Positions 45,787 through 56,010 of a stretch of DNA of 64,000 bases are shown here, piece by piece. The translations under genes were made by a program, and so were the position numbers. The notes under the pieces were generated by a model. That model searched no databases, was not told where the DNA came from, and saw nothing but the letters and a program-made list of their open reading frames with translations. Source of the DNA: Psychrobacter sp. P2G3 (GTDB taxonomy: Bacteria > Pseudomonadota > Gammaproteobacteria > Pseudomonadales > Moraxellaceae); contig NZ_CP012529.1 of NCBI RefSeq assembly GCF_001593285.1, positions 3,224,001-3,288,000 of the forward strand, in the 5' to 3' direction. Every line of letters starts with the position of its first letter. The stretch's first letter is position 1.

Positions 45787-47172
45787 ATGAAATTCTCAAA
45801 ATTTGGTCAGAAATTTACCCAACCAACTGGCATCTCGCAATTGATGGATGATCTGGGCGATGCACTAAAAAGCGATAAGCCCGTCAATATGCTTGGTGGT
45901 GGTAACCCTGCCAAAATCGACGCGGTGAATGAAGTGTTTTTGCAGACCTATCAAGCACTTGGTCAAGATAGCCTCGATGCCGAACAAGACGCCAGCGTAG
46001 AAGAGAAGCACTCGGATAACACTGCGCTTAATAGCATGAGTAACTACTCAAACCCACAAGGTGACGCGGCTTTTATTGATGCGTTGGTCGACTTCTTTAA
46101 CCGTCATTATGATTGGAACTTGAGCGCGGAAAATATCGCGCTGACCAATGGCTCACAGAATGCTTTCTTTTATTTGTTCAATCTATTTGGCGGGGCCTTC
46201 AGTGACAATAAGCTTGATGAGCACAGTCAAGATAAAGACAGCCAGTCAGTAGACAAATCTATCCTGCTACCACTTGCCCCTGAATATATTGGCTATAGTG
46301 ACGTGCACGTAGATGGTCAGCACTTTATGTCGGTGTTGCCGCATATCGACGAAGTCACTCATGATGGCGAAGAAGGCTTCTTTAAATATCGGGTGGATTT
46401 TGAGGCGTTAGAGAACTTGCCCGCGCTTAAAGAGGGTCGTATCGGCGCGATTTGCTGTTCACGTCCGACCAACCCAACCGGTAACGTCTTGACTGATGAG
46501 GAAATGGATCATTTAGCTGAGATTGCCAAACGCTACGATGTGCCACTGATTATTGATAATGCTTACGGTATGCCGTTCCCTAATATCATTTATTCAGATG
46601 CGCATTTAAACTGGGATGACAATACCATTCTTTGCTTTAGCTTGTCTAAAATTGGCTTACCGGGCGTACGCACTGGCATCATCGTCGCGGCTCCTGAAGT
46701 GATCGCAGCGGTCAGCGCCATGAATGCGGTAGTCAATCTAGCCCCTACCCGCTTTGGTGCCGCCATTGCCAAACCATTGGTAGAAAATGACCGTATCAAG
46801 CAGCTATCGGATAACGACATCAAGCCGTTTTATCAGCAGCAAGCAAAACTGGCTGTGAGACTTTTGAAAGAAGCGTTGGGCGATTATCCATTGATGATTC
46901 ATAAGCCTGAAGGTGCAATATTCTTCTGGCTGTGGTTTAAAGACTTGCCGATTACCACCCTTGAGCTATATGAGCGTCTCAAAGAAAAAGGTACGCTCGT
47001 CGTACCAAGTCAGTTCTTCTTCCCTGGCGTCGATGTCAGCGACTATAAGCACGCGCATGAATGTATTCGTATGAGTATCGCTGCGGACGAGCAGACGCTC
47101 ACTGATGGTATTGCAGTGATTGGTGAAGTAGTGCGTGAGCTTTATGATGAGGCTGCAAATAAGAATTCTTAA
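45787..47172 (+). CDS. avtA: Valine--pyruvate aminotransferase
   Basis: AvtA, 461 residues, a class I/II PLP enzyme exchanging amino groups between valine and pyruvate (alanine/valine balance). The N-terminus KFSKFGQKFTQPTGISQLMD ... MLGGGNPAKI closely matches the AvtA family. The PLP lysine is in FSLSKIGLPGVRTG, with upstream RPTNPTGN and IDNAYGMPFP. It is longer than E. coli AvtA (417) through acidic insertions around residues 50-75 and 140-160 (DKLDEHSQDKDSQSVDKS). Confidence 0.92.
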   Translation: MKFSKFGQKFTQPTGISQLMDDLGDALKSDKPVNMLGGGNPAKIDAVNEVFLQTYQALGQDSLDAEQDASVEEKHSDNTALNSMSNYSNPQGDAAFIDALVDFFNRHYDWNLSAENIALTNGSQNAFFYLFNLFGGAFSDNKLDEHSQDKDSQSVDKSILLPLAPEYIGYSDVHVDGQHFMSVLPHIDEVTHDGEEGFFKYRVDFEALENLPALKEGRIGAICCSRPTNPTGNVLTDEEMDHLAEIAKRYDVPLIIDNAYGMPFPNIIYSDAHLNWDDNTILCFSLSKIGLPGVRTGIIVAAPEVIAAVSAMNAVVNLAPTRFGAAIAKPLVENDRIKQLSDNDIKPFYQQQAKLAVRLLKEALGDYPLMIHKPEGAIFFWLWFKDLPITTLELYERLKEKGTLVVPSQFFFPGVDVSDYKHAHECIRMSIAADEQTLTDGIAVIGEVVRELYDEAANKNS

Positions 47173-47207
47173 AGCACTTTATCGTAGGAATGGTTAATTA
47201 TAGAAAT

Positions 47208-47238
47208 AAAAAATGGACTCATTAGTAGTCCGTTTTTT
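47208..47238 (+). terminator. Terminator after avtA
   Basis: Stem ggact / agtcc with long A and T runs on either side. It overlaps the stop codon of the convergent gene at 47222 and may serve both. Confidence 0.75.
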
Positions 47239-47611
47239 TGTGCCGTTTAGTCATGGATTGAGGTTTATTAGTTGGATGAAAAATGGTCGTCCACTTATTC
47301 AATGCATGAAGCACATAGGGCACCAAGCAAGTATTGATAAGGTCACGGATACTTGCCTTTATGTCTACGATTCCTAATGCAGAAAAACCTCTCGGTCTAA
47401 TAATATGGAGGTTATCCAAATACTCTCCCAATAAAGCAACGCCAGTCACCACGATTAATGCCATGAATGACCTAACACCTTGCTTTTTAATGATGGGCAG
47501 CAGCACAAGCAGGCATAGCAAATAAACGCCGACGCCAACATAGATATGCAGAGCATCTTTGGCCAGTCCGGTTATCTCAATGATATCGATTTTAAAGGCA
47601 GTAAAGTCCAC
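47222..47611 (-). CDS. Small membrane protein, unknown function
   Basis: A 129-residue protein with two clear transmembrane helices (about residues 23-42, VGVGVYLLCLLVLLPIIK, and 48-65, FMALIVVTGVALLGEYLD), an amphipathic stretch IRDLINTCLVPYVL near residue 88, and a basic tail. The GEYLD segment after the second helix resembles VanZ-like or DUF-type membrane proteins, but no assignment is safe. Confidence 0.6.
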   Translation of the reverse strand: MDFTAFKIDIIEITGLAKDALHIYVGVGVYLLCLLVLLPIIKKQGVRSFMALIVVTGVALLGEYLDNLHIIRPRGFSALGIVDIKASIRDLINTCLVPYVLHALNKWTTIFHPTNKPQSMTKRHKKTDY

Positions 47612-47750
47612 TGGGTTGTTCCAAATTTAAGATGCCCTAGACTAACCGATAATGCTGATGCTGAATAGCATTTTTAATAGTGAGGCTAGGTAGCAAAGAG
47701 AAAATTGGCAAAACTACGACATATAGTCGCAAGGTCACGATATTACCGCT

Positions 47751-47898
47751 AGCCCCGACTGTAGCGGTATCCTGCTAACGACGATGGCGTTGCGGACTAG
47801 GTCTGGGAGTGGTCGCTCGGTTTTAGATGGAACGCTACCAGACCTATAAGTCTGCACGCCAGCGTCTAGGCAGATACAAGCGTAAGGCGGGATTGGCT
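47751..47898. repeat. Structured hairpin repeat, copy B
   Basis: Second copy of the element at 44394-44538. The loop ggagtggtcgctcgg ... gaacgctacc is shared, while the stem next to it is aggtctgg / ccagacct instead of gcacag / ctgtgc, a compensatory change. Further pairs are tgcggact / agtctgca and gacgatggcgt / acgccagcgtc. It reaches into the hisH stop codon (47897-47899) and could act as a 3'-end structure for the his transcript. Confidence 0.7.
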
Positions 47899-48529
47899 AC
47901 ACATCCCACTCAACGAAGTTCTTTAACAGTTGCAAGCCTGCGGTGTGGCTTTTTTCTGGATGGAACTGGGTGGCAAATAAGTTGTCTTGAATAACACTGG
48001 CACAAAACGGCTGACCATAGTCACAAACAGCAGCCACTTGCGTGCTATCGGCAGGCGCGCAGTAATAGCTGTGCACAAAGTAAAAGTGCGCGTTGTCGCC
48101 TATACCATTCCACAATGGATGGTCAAAATCCATACCGCTAATGGTATTCCAGCCCATGTGCGGTACTTTAATCGTGGCGCCCTGCTCATCCGTCCACGTC
48201 GGGTCAAAGGCTTTTACCGTACCATTCAAGATACCCAAACAATCCGTACCGCCATTCTCAGCGGTCTGCTCAAATAACGCCTGCATTCCAACACAGATGG
48301 CCATGACAGGCTTATTAAATATCGCCTGACGCACAACCTCATCAATGCCAGCATCGTGCATACCAATCATGCAATCGCGCATGGCACCGACACCAGGGAA
48401 AACGATTTTGTCGGCAGCAGCGACGACTTTTGGGTTATTGGTAATAGATACTTCTGCGCCTACCGCTGATAATGCTTTGCCAGCTGAGTGCAAATTACCC
48501 ATGCCATAATCTAATAATGCTACTTTCAT
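47897..48529 (-). CDS. hisH: Imidazole glycerol phosphate synthase glutaminase subunit
   Basis: HisH, 210 residues, class I glutamine amidotransferase that feeds ammonia to HisF. The Cys nucleophile is in [11 protein letters not shown]; the His and Glu are in FHPEKSH. The N-terminus [13 protein letters not shown] is standard. Its start overlaps the stop of the preceding exported-protein gene (ATGA), so translation is coupled. hisF is not adjacent. Confidence 0.96.
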   Translation of the reverse strand: MKVALLDYGMGNLHSAGKALSAVGAEVSITNNPKVVAAADKIVFPGVGAMRDCMIGMHDAGIDEVVRQAIFNKPVMAICVGMQALFEQTAENGGTDCLGILNGTVKAFDPTWTDEQGATIKVPHMGWNTISGMDFDHPLWNGIGDNAHFYFVHSYYCAPADSTQVAAVCDYGQPFCASVIQDNLFATQFHPEKSHTAGLQLLKNFVEWDV

Positions 48530-48933
48530 AAATCCTCACACACTAACCAATAACGATCAACCATGGCATAACTATTATATTCGGGTGATTCTTCACCCAC
48601 TGTCACAACTTTGAGGTTATTGTCATAAATATCGGCAAAGTTAAATAGACACGGGGCAAGTCCTGTTCCTGCACAGCTTTCAATTTCAACATAGCCTTTG
48701 TCCCAAAATAGCGATCCATTACCATAGCTGATATCTGAGTTTTCAATATCGTTATGATGAATACTTTTTAACGGCTGCCACCCTGCCGCTAGCAGCAAAT
48801 CGCGAGCATCATGATAACTCAGTTCGGTGATAGCTGGCACTTCGCTATGCTGAATTACTGGGCAATTAGCAAAACTGCTGTTTGTTATAAACATTGCGGT
48901 CATTGCGACCGTAGTCAGTATAGACCGATACAT
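48526..48933 (-). CDS. Exported cysteine-containing protein inside the his operon
   Basis: A 135-residue protein with a signal peptide (about 1-22, ending NSSFA) and four cysteines in the mature part (NCP, SCAG, APCLF, LVCEDL), probably two disulfides, so a small periplasmic protein. [17 protein letters not shown] segment resembles short PASTA-like or YARWLI-type repeats, a weak likeness. It is packed between hisB (start directly after the hisB stop) and hisH (4-bp overlap), so it is co-translated, yet nothing in it points to histidine synthesis. No family is firmly recognised. Confidence 0.75.
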   Translation of the reverse strand: MYRSILTTVAMTAMFITNSSFANCPVIQHSEVPAITELSYHDARDLLLAAGWQPLKSIHHNDIENSDISYGNGSLFWDKGYVEIESCAGTGLAPCLFNFADIYDNNLKVVTVGEESPEYNSYAMVDRYWLVCEDL

Positions 48934-49590
48934 CTAGAACGCCTCTTTGGTCGACGGTAGCGTATTCAACGCACGCTCATCATATTCACACGCCATACGC
49001 AGCGCACGAGCAAAGGCTTTAAAAGTAGATTCGATTTGGTGATGGCTGTTTTTGCCTTTGAGATTATCCAAATGTACCGTCATCCAAGAGTGATTGACGA
49101 AGCCGTAGAAGAACTCACTAAATAAATCGACATCGAACTTACCCACGTGTGAACGGGTAAAAGGAATGTCCATATGCAAACCCGGACGACCTGACAGATC
49201 AACGACTGCGCGCGTTAAAGCTTCATCAAGTGGCGCATAAAAATGCCCATAACGACGGATGCCTTTCTTATCGCCTAAAGCTTTATTAAAGGCTTGACCA
49301 AGCGTGATACCGGTATCTTCCACGCTATGGTGATCATCGATAAAGGTATCGCCCGTACATTTGATGTCTAAGTCAAACAAACCGTGACGCTTGATTTGAT
49401 CAATCATGTGATCCAAGAATGGCACACCAGTGTCTACAGTGCCTTGACCCGTACCATCAAGATTAACGGTACAGGTAACTTGCGTCTCTGCAGTAATACG
49501 CTCGACGGTGGCGATACGTTCAGGGCGACCATGTAGGTTAAGATTTGAAGATGGATTTTGCTCAGATGTCGTTGTTGAATTGGCGGTCAT
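48934..49590 (-). CDS. hisB: Imidazoleglycerol-phosphate dehydratase
   Basis: HisB, 218 residues, monofunctional IGP dehydratase (no N-terminal phosphatase as in E. coli). The manganese-binding histidines are in [29 protein letters not shown] and NSHHQIES. The N-terminal 20 residues (TSEQNPSSN) are a polar extension. First gene of a short operon hisB - exported protein - hisH. Confidence 0.96.
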   Translation of the reverse strand: MTANSTTTSEQNPSSNLNLHGRPERIATVERITAETQVTCTVNLDGTGQGTVDTGVPFLDHMIDQIKRHGLFDLDIKCTGDTFIDDHHSVEDTGITLGQAFNKALGDKKGIRRYGHFYAPLDEALTRAVVDLSGRPGLHMDIPFTRSHVGKFDVDLFSEFFYGFVNHSWMTVHLDNLKGKNSHHQIESTFKAFARALRMACEYDERALNTLPSTKEAF

Positions 49591-49966
49591 GGCTACTCTC
49601 TATTAATGAAAAGCGGTCAATAAAATAGGACGAAAAAGCGCCCAATAAATTGTCATTCGTATCTAAATCAGATATTAACGGAAAAATCCAAAAGAGGGGG
49701 TAGTGTCTAGGTAAAATGCCCAGTTATTCGGTTGCTTACATAGGTTTCTTACCTAAGTTGATTACATAACTTTTATGCATTAGCTTCATGTATAAGAAAC
49801 ACTGCCTAGCCTCATCATAGCAAACCCTAACCACTACTGCCACGACCAAGCAGTAAACCACGCACAAAATCATGTCATTCTGCTAAAATAGTGAATTCAG
49901 TTTTATCAATCATTACCCGTACTGATTCTACAACGCCATGATATATCAATTTACTAGGAACCAACT
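49591..49966. other. Divergent intergenic region, hisB / GNAT-like gene
   Basis: About 375 bp. On the plus side there is an extended -10-like TGCTAAAAT (49881-49889) about 80 bp before the next gene. No attenuator with a His-rich leader peptide was found for the his genes. Confidence 0.45.
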
Positions 49967-50389
49967 ATGCCTTTAGAAGCGATTGCCATCAATAGCTTGG
50001 ATGCCCCACTCATTAAGAAACCTGCACGTGAGAATGAGTTATCTGAGCGCCTGCATGTCTTGTATGATAGCGATGATGCGCAGCCTGATGGTGCAGAAGT
50101 ATTAAACATCATCGAGCAAGGTTTTAAGCGTGGTCAGTATCTTTACGTCGGTATGTTTAATGATAAGCCTATCGCCGCCGTTGCCTGCTTTGATGATGGG
50201 CAAACTGATGCCAAGCGCTTGCAGTATCTTACCGTGCATGCAGAAAATCGCAAACGCGCCATCGATGCTAAGTTCATTAAATTGGTTTATGATGCCGAAG
50301 TGAAAAAAGGTGTACGTGAATTTGTCCCTGTTGATGCGGATATTCACCGTATCATGAGCGAGTATGAGCTACTGCGCGTTAAGGATTAA
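49967..50389 (+). CDS. GNAT-like (PanM/PanZ-like) protein
   Basis: A 140-residue protein. The segment YLYVGMFNDKPIAAVACFDD followed by LQYLTVHAENRKRAIDAKFI resembles the acetyl-CoA-binding half of small GNAT-fold proteins such as PanM/PanZ, the activator of aspartate decarboxylase maturation. The usual Q/RxxGxG/A loop is degenerate (ENRKRAID), so catalytic acetylation is doubtful. Ribosome site AGGA. The assignment is tentative. Confidence 0.5.
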   Translation: MPLEAIAINSLDAPLIKKPARENELSERLHVLYDSDDAQPDGAEVLNIIEQGFKRGQYLYVGMFNDKPIAAVACFDDGQTDAKRLQYLTVHAENRKRAIDAKFIKLVYDAEVKKGVREFVPVDADIHRIMSEYELLRVKD

Positions 50390-50465
50390 TCCTAAGGTTA
50401 AAACCTTGGATTGAGCTTATATTTGACTATTTATGCCTTTTTATCGCCTATTATGCAAAAACCAC

Positions 50466-50494
50466 TTGACAGTAACGCCTATATTTAGTTTAAT
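50466..50494 (+). promoter_or_regulatory. Promoter of tRNA-Phe
   Basis: -35 TTGACA (50466-50471) and -10 TTTAAT (50489-50494) with a 17-bp spacer and a GC-rich gcgcc discriminator just before the tRNA. Confidence 0.75.
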
Positions 50495-50511
50495 AGCGCC
50501 TCAACGAAGAC

Positions 50512-50587
50512 GGCTCGATAGCTCAGTCGGTAGAGCAACGGATTGAAAATCCGTGTGTCGGCAGTTCGAACCTGCCTCGAGCCACCA
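50512..50587 (+). tRNA. tRNA-Phe (GAA)
   Basis: 76 nt with encoded CCA. Acceptor stem ggctcga / tcgagcc, anticodon loop ttgaaaa with GAA, T-loop ttcgaac. Single-gene unit with its own promoter and terminator. Confidence 0.97.
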
Positions 50588-50603
50588 TTCGTTTAAGAAT
50601 TCT

Positions 50604-50637
50604 AAAAAGCCCCGAACAGTAATGTTCGGGGCTTTTT
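50604..50637 (+). terminator. Terminator after tRNA-Phe
   Basis: A 14-bp perfect stem (aaaaagccccgaac / gttcggggcttttt) with a 6-base loop. Confidence 0.9.
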
Positions 50638-50698
50638 TTATGCTTAATTTTTATGGCCTTTTGTATAGTAAGTTAGATAGTCAGTCCATAATAAGACA

Positions 50699-51073
50699 CT
50701 ACTCTTGATACAGCCGACCGCGTAATAGCAAATGACAACGCTCACGCGAGTCTAAATCATAAATTGTTGCGCGGTAATCAATACCGTGACGCCCTTCAAA
50801 AAATATCACTCGATCGCCCACTGCTAAAAAACAAGAAGTACGGGCATCATAGATGAAACCATCAATCACGAATGCCAAATCACTATCTATCTTGCGCACC
50901 GTATAGGTCTCACCTTGCGGAATCAAACGCTCAAACCACGCGCTATGAGCCGCATTAGTGCTTAGCACACTTGTGAGTAGCAGCGCTGATATCATGAGCA
51001 CGCTTGTTAATGACATCGTAAAAGTCGAGCCAGCTAAGCTTATTTTATTTATGGTGTTTTCATTCACTGTCAT
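50699..51073 (-). CDS. Exported hypothetical protein
   Basis: 124 residues. A hydrophobic stretch (about 21-40, LTSVLMISALLLTSVLSTNA) ends in AHSA, so it is a signal peptide; the likely start is the Met at residue 20 rather than the first. The mature part has two cysteines (TSCFL and ERCHL) and a beta-rich pattern with VGDRVIFFEG. No family recognised. Confidence 0.6.
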   Translation of the reverse strand: MTVNENTINKISLAGSTFTMSLTSVLMISALLLTSVLSTNAAHSAWFERLIPQGETYTVRKIDSDLAFVIDGFIYDARTSCFLAVGDRVIFFEGRHGIDYRATIYDLDSRERCHLLLRGRLYQE

Positions 51074-51278
51074 GACATCTACCTACTCAGACCTGCTCAA
51101 TAATTGATTCTACTAATGACTCTTCTCATGCTAAACGCTTACTGTCACGGTTGCATAACATTTTTGTGCTGTTTTTTAGACAGCTGCGCTCAGTATACTC
51201 GATAGTATTGATAATGATAAATTTGACAGCTGAATTCTAGAAAGATTGCTACTAGATGATTACTAATAGGGACAAGCT

Positions 51279-51779
51279 ATGAGAGAGTTTGATTATGATT
51301 TAGATTATAAAAACTTAGACTTACGTGCGCAGCCTGAGCTGTACCGCGTCGGTCGTGGTGAACAAGGCGTATTATTGGTAGAACCTTATAAGTCCGAAAT
51401 CCTGCCGCACTGGCGCTTTGCCACGCCTGATATTGCGACAGAAAGCAGCGAGACTATTTATCAGATGTTTTTAGATTATCTGGCTGCCGATGACTTCGTC
51501 GGTGCGGATATGGCGCGCAAGTTTATTCAAATGGGTTATACCCGCGCGCGTCGTTACGCTAATCATAAAGGCGGCAAGAAATATAAAGGACCAGTACCTG
51601 ATGATAAAAAAGGCCAAAGCGGTGCCCATGGTCGTGAAGAATTACCACGGCAAGTAGAAGATCCGATTAAAGCAGAATCTGCCCGTATTTTTAAACAAAA
51701 ATGGGATATGTGCCGTGAAAATGAAACCTATCTAAAGATGAAAAAGGAGCATCGTGAGCGCTATAAAGAAGTTGAATAG
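51279..51779 (+). CDS. DUF4385 family protein
   Basis: A 166-residue soluble protein matching DUF4385: FDYDLDYKNLDLR at the start, RVGRGEQGVLLVEPYKSEILPHWRF, then DDFVGADMARKFIQMGYTRARRYANHKGG. It is rich in basic and acidic residues; no function is established. Clear ribosome site (GGGACAAG). Confidence 0.8.
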   Translation: MREFDYDLDYKNLDLRAQPELYRVGRGEQGVLLVEPYKSEILPHWRFATPDIATESSETIYQMFLDYLAADDFVGADMARKFIQMGYTRARRYANHKGGKKYKGPVPDDKKGQSGAHGREELPRQVEDPIKAESARIFKQKWDMCRENETYLKMKKEHRERYKEVE

Positions 51780-51923
51780 CATATATTGAAAGTCAGATAT
51801 TAAAAACATTAGTAACAGTTAGTTTTAACGGTTTGCTGTGCTATGGTAATACAGAACGAAAACCTAAACTTTAAATCTAATAACTTAAAAAACGAATGCA
51901 ATAATTCTAGGTAGCGAGGAATA

Positions 51924-52601
51924 ATGGATAAGCAGCTTTTAATTTTTGACTTCGATGGCACCTTAATTGATAGTGTGCCAGATTTGGCTGATGCTACTAA
52001 CACTATGTTAACCACGCTAGGTAAAGAAACCTACTCTCTCGACACCATACGTAACTGGGTCGGCAATGGCTCAAGAATGCTGGTCGAGCGCGCGTTGGTG
52101 GGTAAGATAGTGGTTTTAGAAGGTGAATTAACGGTCGAGGAAGCCGATCATGCTGAGCAAGTGTTTTTTGAGGCTTATAACAATATTAGTGGTAGCAAAA
52201 CCGTCGCCTACCCAGATGTAGATAGCGGACTAAAAAAACTCAAAGCAGCGGGCTATATGTTGGCATTAGTGACCAATAAACCCATTCGTTTCGTCCCTAA
52301 AATCTTGCAATCCTTTGGATGGCAAGATTTGTTTGTAGAAGTCTTAGGTGGTGATAGTCTGCCCGTTAAAAAACCAGACCCCGCGCCGCTACTCCATGTC
52401 TGTGGGGCGTTAAATGTTACTCCAGACCAAGCGGTCATGATTGGTGATTCAAGAAACGATATCTTAGCCGGACAAAATGCCAATATGGACACCCTTGGAC
52501 TGTCTTATGGTTATAACTATGGGCAAGACATTCGTGAACTGAATCCTACCGAAGCATTTGATGACTTTGCTGCCTTGGTTAAATACCTTTTAAAGGGTTA
52601 A
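51924..52601 (+). CDS. gph: Phosphoglycolate phosphatase
   Basis: A 225-residue HAD phosphatase that removes phosphate from 2-phosphoglycolate. Motif I is DFDGTLIDSVPDL with the nucleophile Asp, motif II is VTNKP, motif III the Lys in VKKPDPAP, motif IV GDSRNDILAG. The cap is the helical type of the Gph/CbbZ group. Ribosome site GAGGAA. It could act on other small phosphates. Confidence 0.9.
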   Translation: MDKQLLIFDFDGTLIDSVPDLADATNTMLTTLGKETYSLDTIRNWVGNGSRMLVERALVGKIVVLEGELTVEEADHAEQVFFEAYNNISGSKTVAYPDVDSGLKKLKAAGYMLALVTNKPIRFVPKILQSFGWQDLFVEVLGGDSLPVKKPDPAPLLHVCGALNVTPDQAVMIGDSRNDILAGQNANMDTLGLSYGYNYGQDIRELNPTEAFDDFAALVKYLLKG

Positions 52602-52701
52602 TATTTTAAAAGATTGATCTTTTAATAGAACTAGAATAATGAATTGATAAGCAAATAACCCTTTACCCTACGCACTTGCATTCTGCGACGAGACCTTTGA
52701 T

Positions 52702-54411
52702 ATGACCGTACCTAGCGATATTGCCATCGCCCAAAATGTTACCTTACAGCCCATCAACGACATTGCGCAAAAACTTGGTTTATCAGCCACTCATATCGAA
52801 CCTTACGGACATTTTAAGGCAAAAATAAATCCAGCCGATGTGTTTGCCATGCCAGCTAAGGCAAAGCAGAGCAAATTAATATTGGTCACTGCGATTAACC
52901 CAACGCCCGCTGGCGAAGGCAAAACCACGGTCACTATCGGTTTGGCTGATGCTTTGAACCGTATCCACAAGCAACAAGAAAGCGGTGAGAAAACGGCGGT
53001 TGCCATACGTGAGCCCTCCATCGGCCCGGTATTTGGGATTAAAGGCGGTGCAGCTGGCGGCGGTTACGCGCAAGTACTGCCCATGGAAGATATCAACCTG
53101 CATTTTACTGGTGACTTTCATGCGATTGGAGCAGCAAATAATCTGCTGGCAGCGCTGTTAGACAACCATATCTATCAAGGTAACGAGCTAAATATCGATC
53201 CCAAACAAGTATTCTGGCGTCGTGCAGTCGATATGAATGATCGTCAACTGCGTAATATCATCAGTGGCATTGGTAAAACCACGGATGGCGTGATGCGTGA
53301 GGATGGTTTTGATATTACTGTCGCCTCTGAAGTGATGGCTATTTTTTGCTTAGCGACAGACTTGAACGACTTAAAACAACGCCTAGGCAACATCTTAATA
53401 GCTTATAACAAAGACAAACAGCCAATCTACGCCAAAGACCTCAATGCTCATGGTGCAATGGCAGTACTCCTAAAAGAAGCCATTAAACCGAACCTTGTAC
53501 AGACGATTGAGGGCACGCCTGCCATCGTCCACGGTGGCCCATTTGCCAATATCGCCCATGGCTGCAACTCCGTTATTGCGACCCGCGTTGCCATGCATTT
53601 GGCAGACTATACGCTCACCGAAGCGGGCTTTGGTGCCGACCTTGGGGCGCAGAAATTTTGTGATATCAAATGTCGCTTGTCAGGATTGACGCCAGATGCG
53701 GCCGTCATTGTCGCCACCATTCGAGCGTTAAAATACAATGGTGGCGTGGCTAAAGACAATCTAACCACTGAAAATCTATCAGCGCTTGAGCAAGGCATGC
53801 CCAATCTCATGAAGCATATCGAAAATATGCAAGAAGTCTATGGACTGCCCGTAGTCGTCGCCATTAACCAGTTTGTCAGTGATACCGACGCTGAGATTGA
53901 GTTGGTACGGCAAGCTTGCCTAGAAAAAGGCGTGGAAGTTGCCCTAACGCAAGTATGGGAGAAAGGCGGCGCTGGCGGTGAAGAATTAGCAAATACTTTA
54001 CTAAGTTTGCTCAATGACAACAGTAATAAACCCAGCCAATTTCGTTTAGCTTATGACAGTGACAACAGTATTGCGGATAAAATTCGCACGATTGCGCAGC
54101 GAATCTATGGGGCCGATGATATTGATATCAGCAGCGCAGCTCAGTCCAAAATACGCCGCCTAGAAGAACTAAATCTCGATAAGATGCCAGTTTGTATCGC
54201 CAAAACCCAGTATTCGCTTAGTGATAATGCCAAATTACTGGGGCGGCCTACTGGTTTTGATATCCATGTACGCGATATCAGCATCTCGTCTGGCGCAGGG
54301 TTTATCGTGGTGATTTGTGGCCCTATTATGAAAATGCCTGGATTGCCTAAACGCCCTTCAGCGGAGCATATTGATTTAGATGATGCTGGTAATATCACTG
54401 GGCTGTTTTGA
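52702..54411 (+). CDS. fhs: Formate--tetrahydrofolate ligase
   Basis: A 569-residue ligase that makes 10-formyl-THF from formate, THF and ATP. The ATP loop is [16 protein letters not shown], followed by [23 protein letters not shown] and the [13 protein letters not shown] stretch; the folate region [13 protein letters not shown] is intact. It gives a one-carbon entry route in addition to GlyA/FolD. Convergent with comM, stop codons 12 bp apart. Confidence 0.95.
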   Translation: MTVPSDIAIAQNVTLQPINDIAQKLGLSATHIEPYGHFKAKINPADVFAMPAKAKQSKLILVTAINPTPAGEGKTTVTIGLADALNRIHKQQESGEKTAVAIREPSIGPVFGIKGGAAGGGYAQVLPMEDINLHFTGDFHAIGAANNLLAALLDNHIYQGNELNIDPKQVFWRRAVDMNDRQLRNIISGIGKTTDGVMREDGFDITVASEVMAIFCLATDLNDLKQRLGNILIAYNKDKQPIYAKDLNAHGAMAVLLKEAIKPNLVQTIEGTPAIVHGGPFANIAHGCNSVIATRVAMHLADYTLTEAGFGADLGAQKFCDIKCRLSGLTPDAAVIVATIRALKYNGGVAKDNLTTENLSALEQGMPNLMKHIENMQEVYGLPVVVAINQFVSDTDAEIELVRQACLEKGVEVALTQVWEKGGAGGEELANTLLSLLNDNSNKPSQFRLAYDSDNSIADKIRTIAQRIYGADDIDISSAAQSKIRRLEELNLDKMPVCIAKTQYSLSDNAKLLGRPTGFDIHVRDISISSGAGFIVVICGPIMKMPGLPKRPSAEHIDLDDAGNITGLF

Positions 54412-54423
54412 TTTAACAATAAA

Positions 54424-56010
54424 CTACTTACTACGATAACTCAGCGCTTCAGACACATGGGCGCTAGTAATGTCGATACTATCGGCAAGATCGGCAATAG
54501 TGCGTGCGACTCGCAACACGCGATGATAACCACGGGCAGATAGATTCAAGCGTTGCTGAGCTAGCTGTAGTAATTGCTGTTCGCCCTCGCCTAACTGAAT
54601 ATATTTATCAATCTCGCTAGGGCTCAGCTCGTTATTTACTTTCTGTTGTCGCTTTAATTGATTTTTATACGCGGCAGCGACTCGAGTGCGTACCTGCTCA
54701 GATGTTTCGCCAGCCTGAGCATCTTGCAGGTCTGCAATCGGTAACGCTGGCACGGTAATATGCAAATCAATACGATCAAGTAGCGGGCCTGATAGTTTAT
54801 CTTGATAGCGCTTAATCTGTTCAGGTCGACAACGACAACGGCCTGATGTATCGCCATCATAGCCACAAGGGCAAGGATTCATCGCCGCCACCAACTGAAA
54901 GTTTGCTGGAAAGGTCATCTGCGAGTTGGCGCGGCTAATGGTGATTTGCTTCGCTTCTAACGGCTGGCGTAATACTTCCAGCACCGTACGATCAAATTCT
55001 GGTAATTCATCGAGAAATAAAACGCCCTTATTCGCAAGCGTAATCTCACCAGGTTTAGGACGTGAGCCTCCTCCGACCAACGCCACCGCTGATATGGTGT
55101 GATGCACTTGTCTAAATGGCCGTGTGCCATAATCGTAGTCACTGTCTGCAACTGAATAGGTACTAGCAACTTCTAACGCGTCCTCGTCACTTAAATCAGG
55201 CAGGATAGTCGGTAGCCGCGATGCCATTAAAGTCTTACCGGAACCGGGTGGCCCTGTAAATAACAGCGAGTGCCCACCAGCGGCGGCAATCTCTAATGCT
55301 CGCCTAGCATGATGCTGACCTTTGACATCCGCCAAATCTACTTTATATCCCGTATGCTGCTGTGCCGGACTGGGCTGAACGACCTCTAAACGCTCATAAT
55401 TAGCATTTGGATTGGTCAGTGATTGCAGATGATCGCAAACGGCTTTTAAACTATCCGCCGCCAATATCTCTACCCCTTCAACACGGCTAGCCTCAGCTCC
55501 ATTATCTATCGGTACGATTAACTGCGCTGCTTGTGGTTCTTGCAGATGCTCATTCAGTTGTGAATTATTACTTTTTGACGCCTTCGATACTTTTAACGTT
55601 TTTAAGGCTAACGCTTCTGCTTTTATGGCTCGAGCGACAGCCAAGCTACCTGTCACTTGCCGCAGATTTCCATTTAACGCAAGCTCACCGATAAACTCAA
55701 ACCCTGACAATACTTCTGGATCCAATTGATCGCTGGCTGCCAAAATACCGATGGCAATCGGCAAATCTAGCCTCGCACCATCTTTTGGTAAGTCTGCTGG
55801 CGCTAAATTAATCGTCAGGCGGCGATTGGGAAATTGAAAACCTGAATTAAGAATCGCCGAGCGCACTCTATCTTTGCTCTCGCGTACGGCGGCTTCTGGT
55901 AGACCCACAATCGTTAACGCTGGCAGGCCTTGCGACAAATGAACTTCAATGATGACCTTTGGGGCATGCAAACCGACGACTGAACGGGTATAGACTTGGG
56001 CAAACGACAT
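54424..56010 (-). CDS. comM: ComM/YifB family Mg-chelatase-like AAA ATPase
   Basis: ComM, 528 residues, a hexameric helicase that promotes branch migration when natural transformation integrates DNA. An N-terminal Lon-like fold (VGLPEAAVRESKDRVRSA) leads to the AAA core: Walker A GPPGSGKT, Walker B VLFLDELPEF, sensor 1 AAMNPCPCG, then the zinc-finger cysteines CPCGYDGDTSGRCRC and LLDRIDLH. An insertion of about 35 residues (around 145-180, KVSKASKSNNSQ) lengthens it relative to the ~505-residue norm. Confidence 0.94.
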   Translation of the reverse strand: MSFAQVYTRSVVGLHAPKVIIEVHLSQGLPALTIVGLPEAAVRESKDRVRSAILNSGFQFPNRRLTINLAPADLPKDGARLDLPIAIGILAASDQLDPEVLSGFEFIGELALNGNLRQVTGSLAVARAIKAEALALKTLKVSKASKSNNSQLNEHLQEPQAAQLIVPIDNGAEASRVEGVEILAADSLKAVCDHLQSLTNPNANYERLEVVQPSPAQQHTGYKVDLADVKGQHHARRALEIAAAGGHSLLFTGPPGSGKTLMASRLPTILPDLSDEDALEVASTYSVADSDYDYGTRPFRQVHHTISAVALVGGGSRPKPGEITLANKGVLFLDELPEFDRTVLEVLRQPLEAKQITISRANSQMTFPANFQLVAAMNPCPCGYDGDTSGRCRCRPEQIKRYQDKLSGPLLDRIDLHITVPALPIADLQDAQAGETSEQVRTRVAAAYKNQLKRQQKVNNELSPSEIDKYIQLGEGEQQLLQLAQQRLNLSARGYHRVLRVARTIADLADSIDITSAHVSEALSYRSK

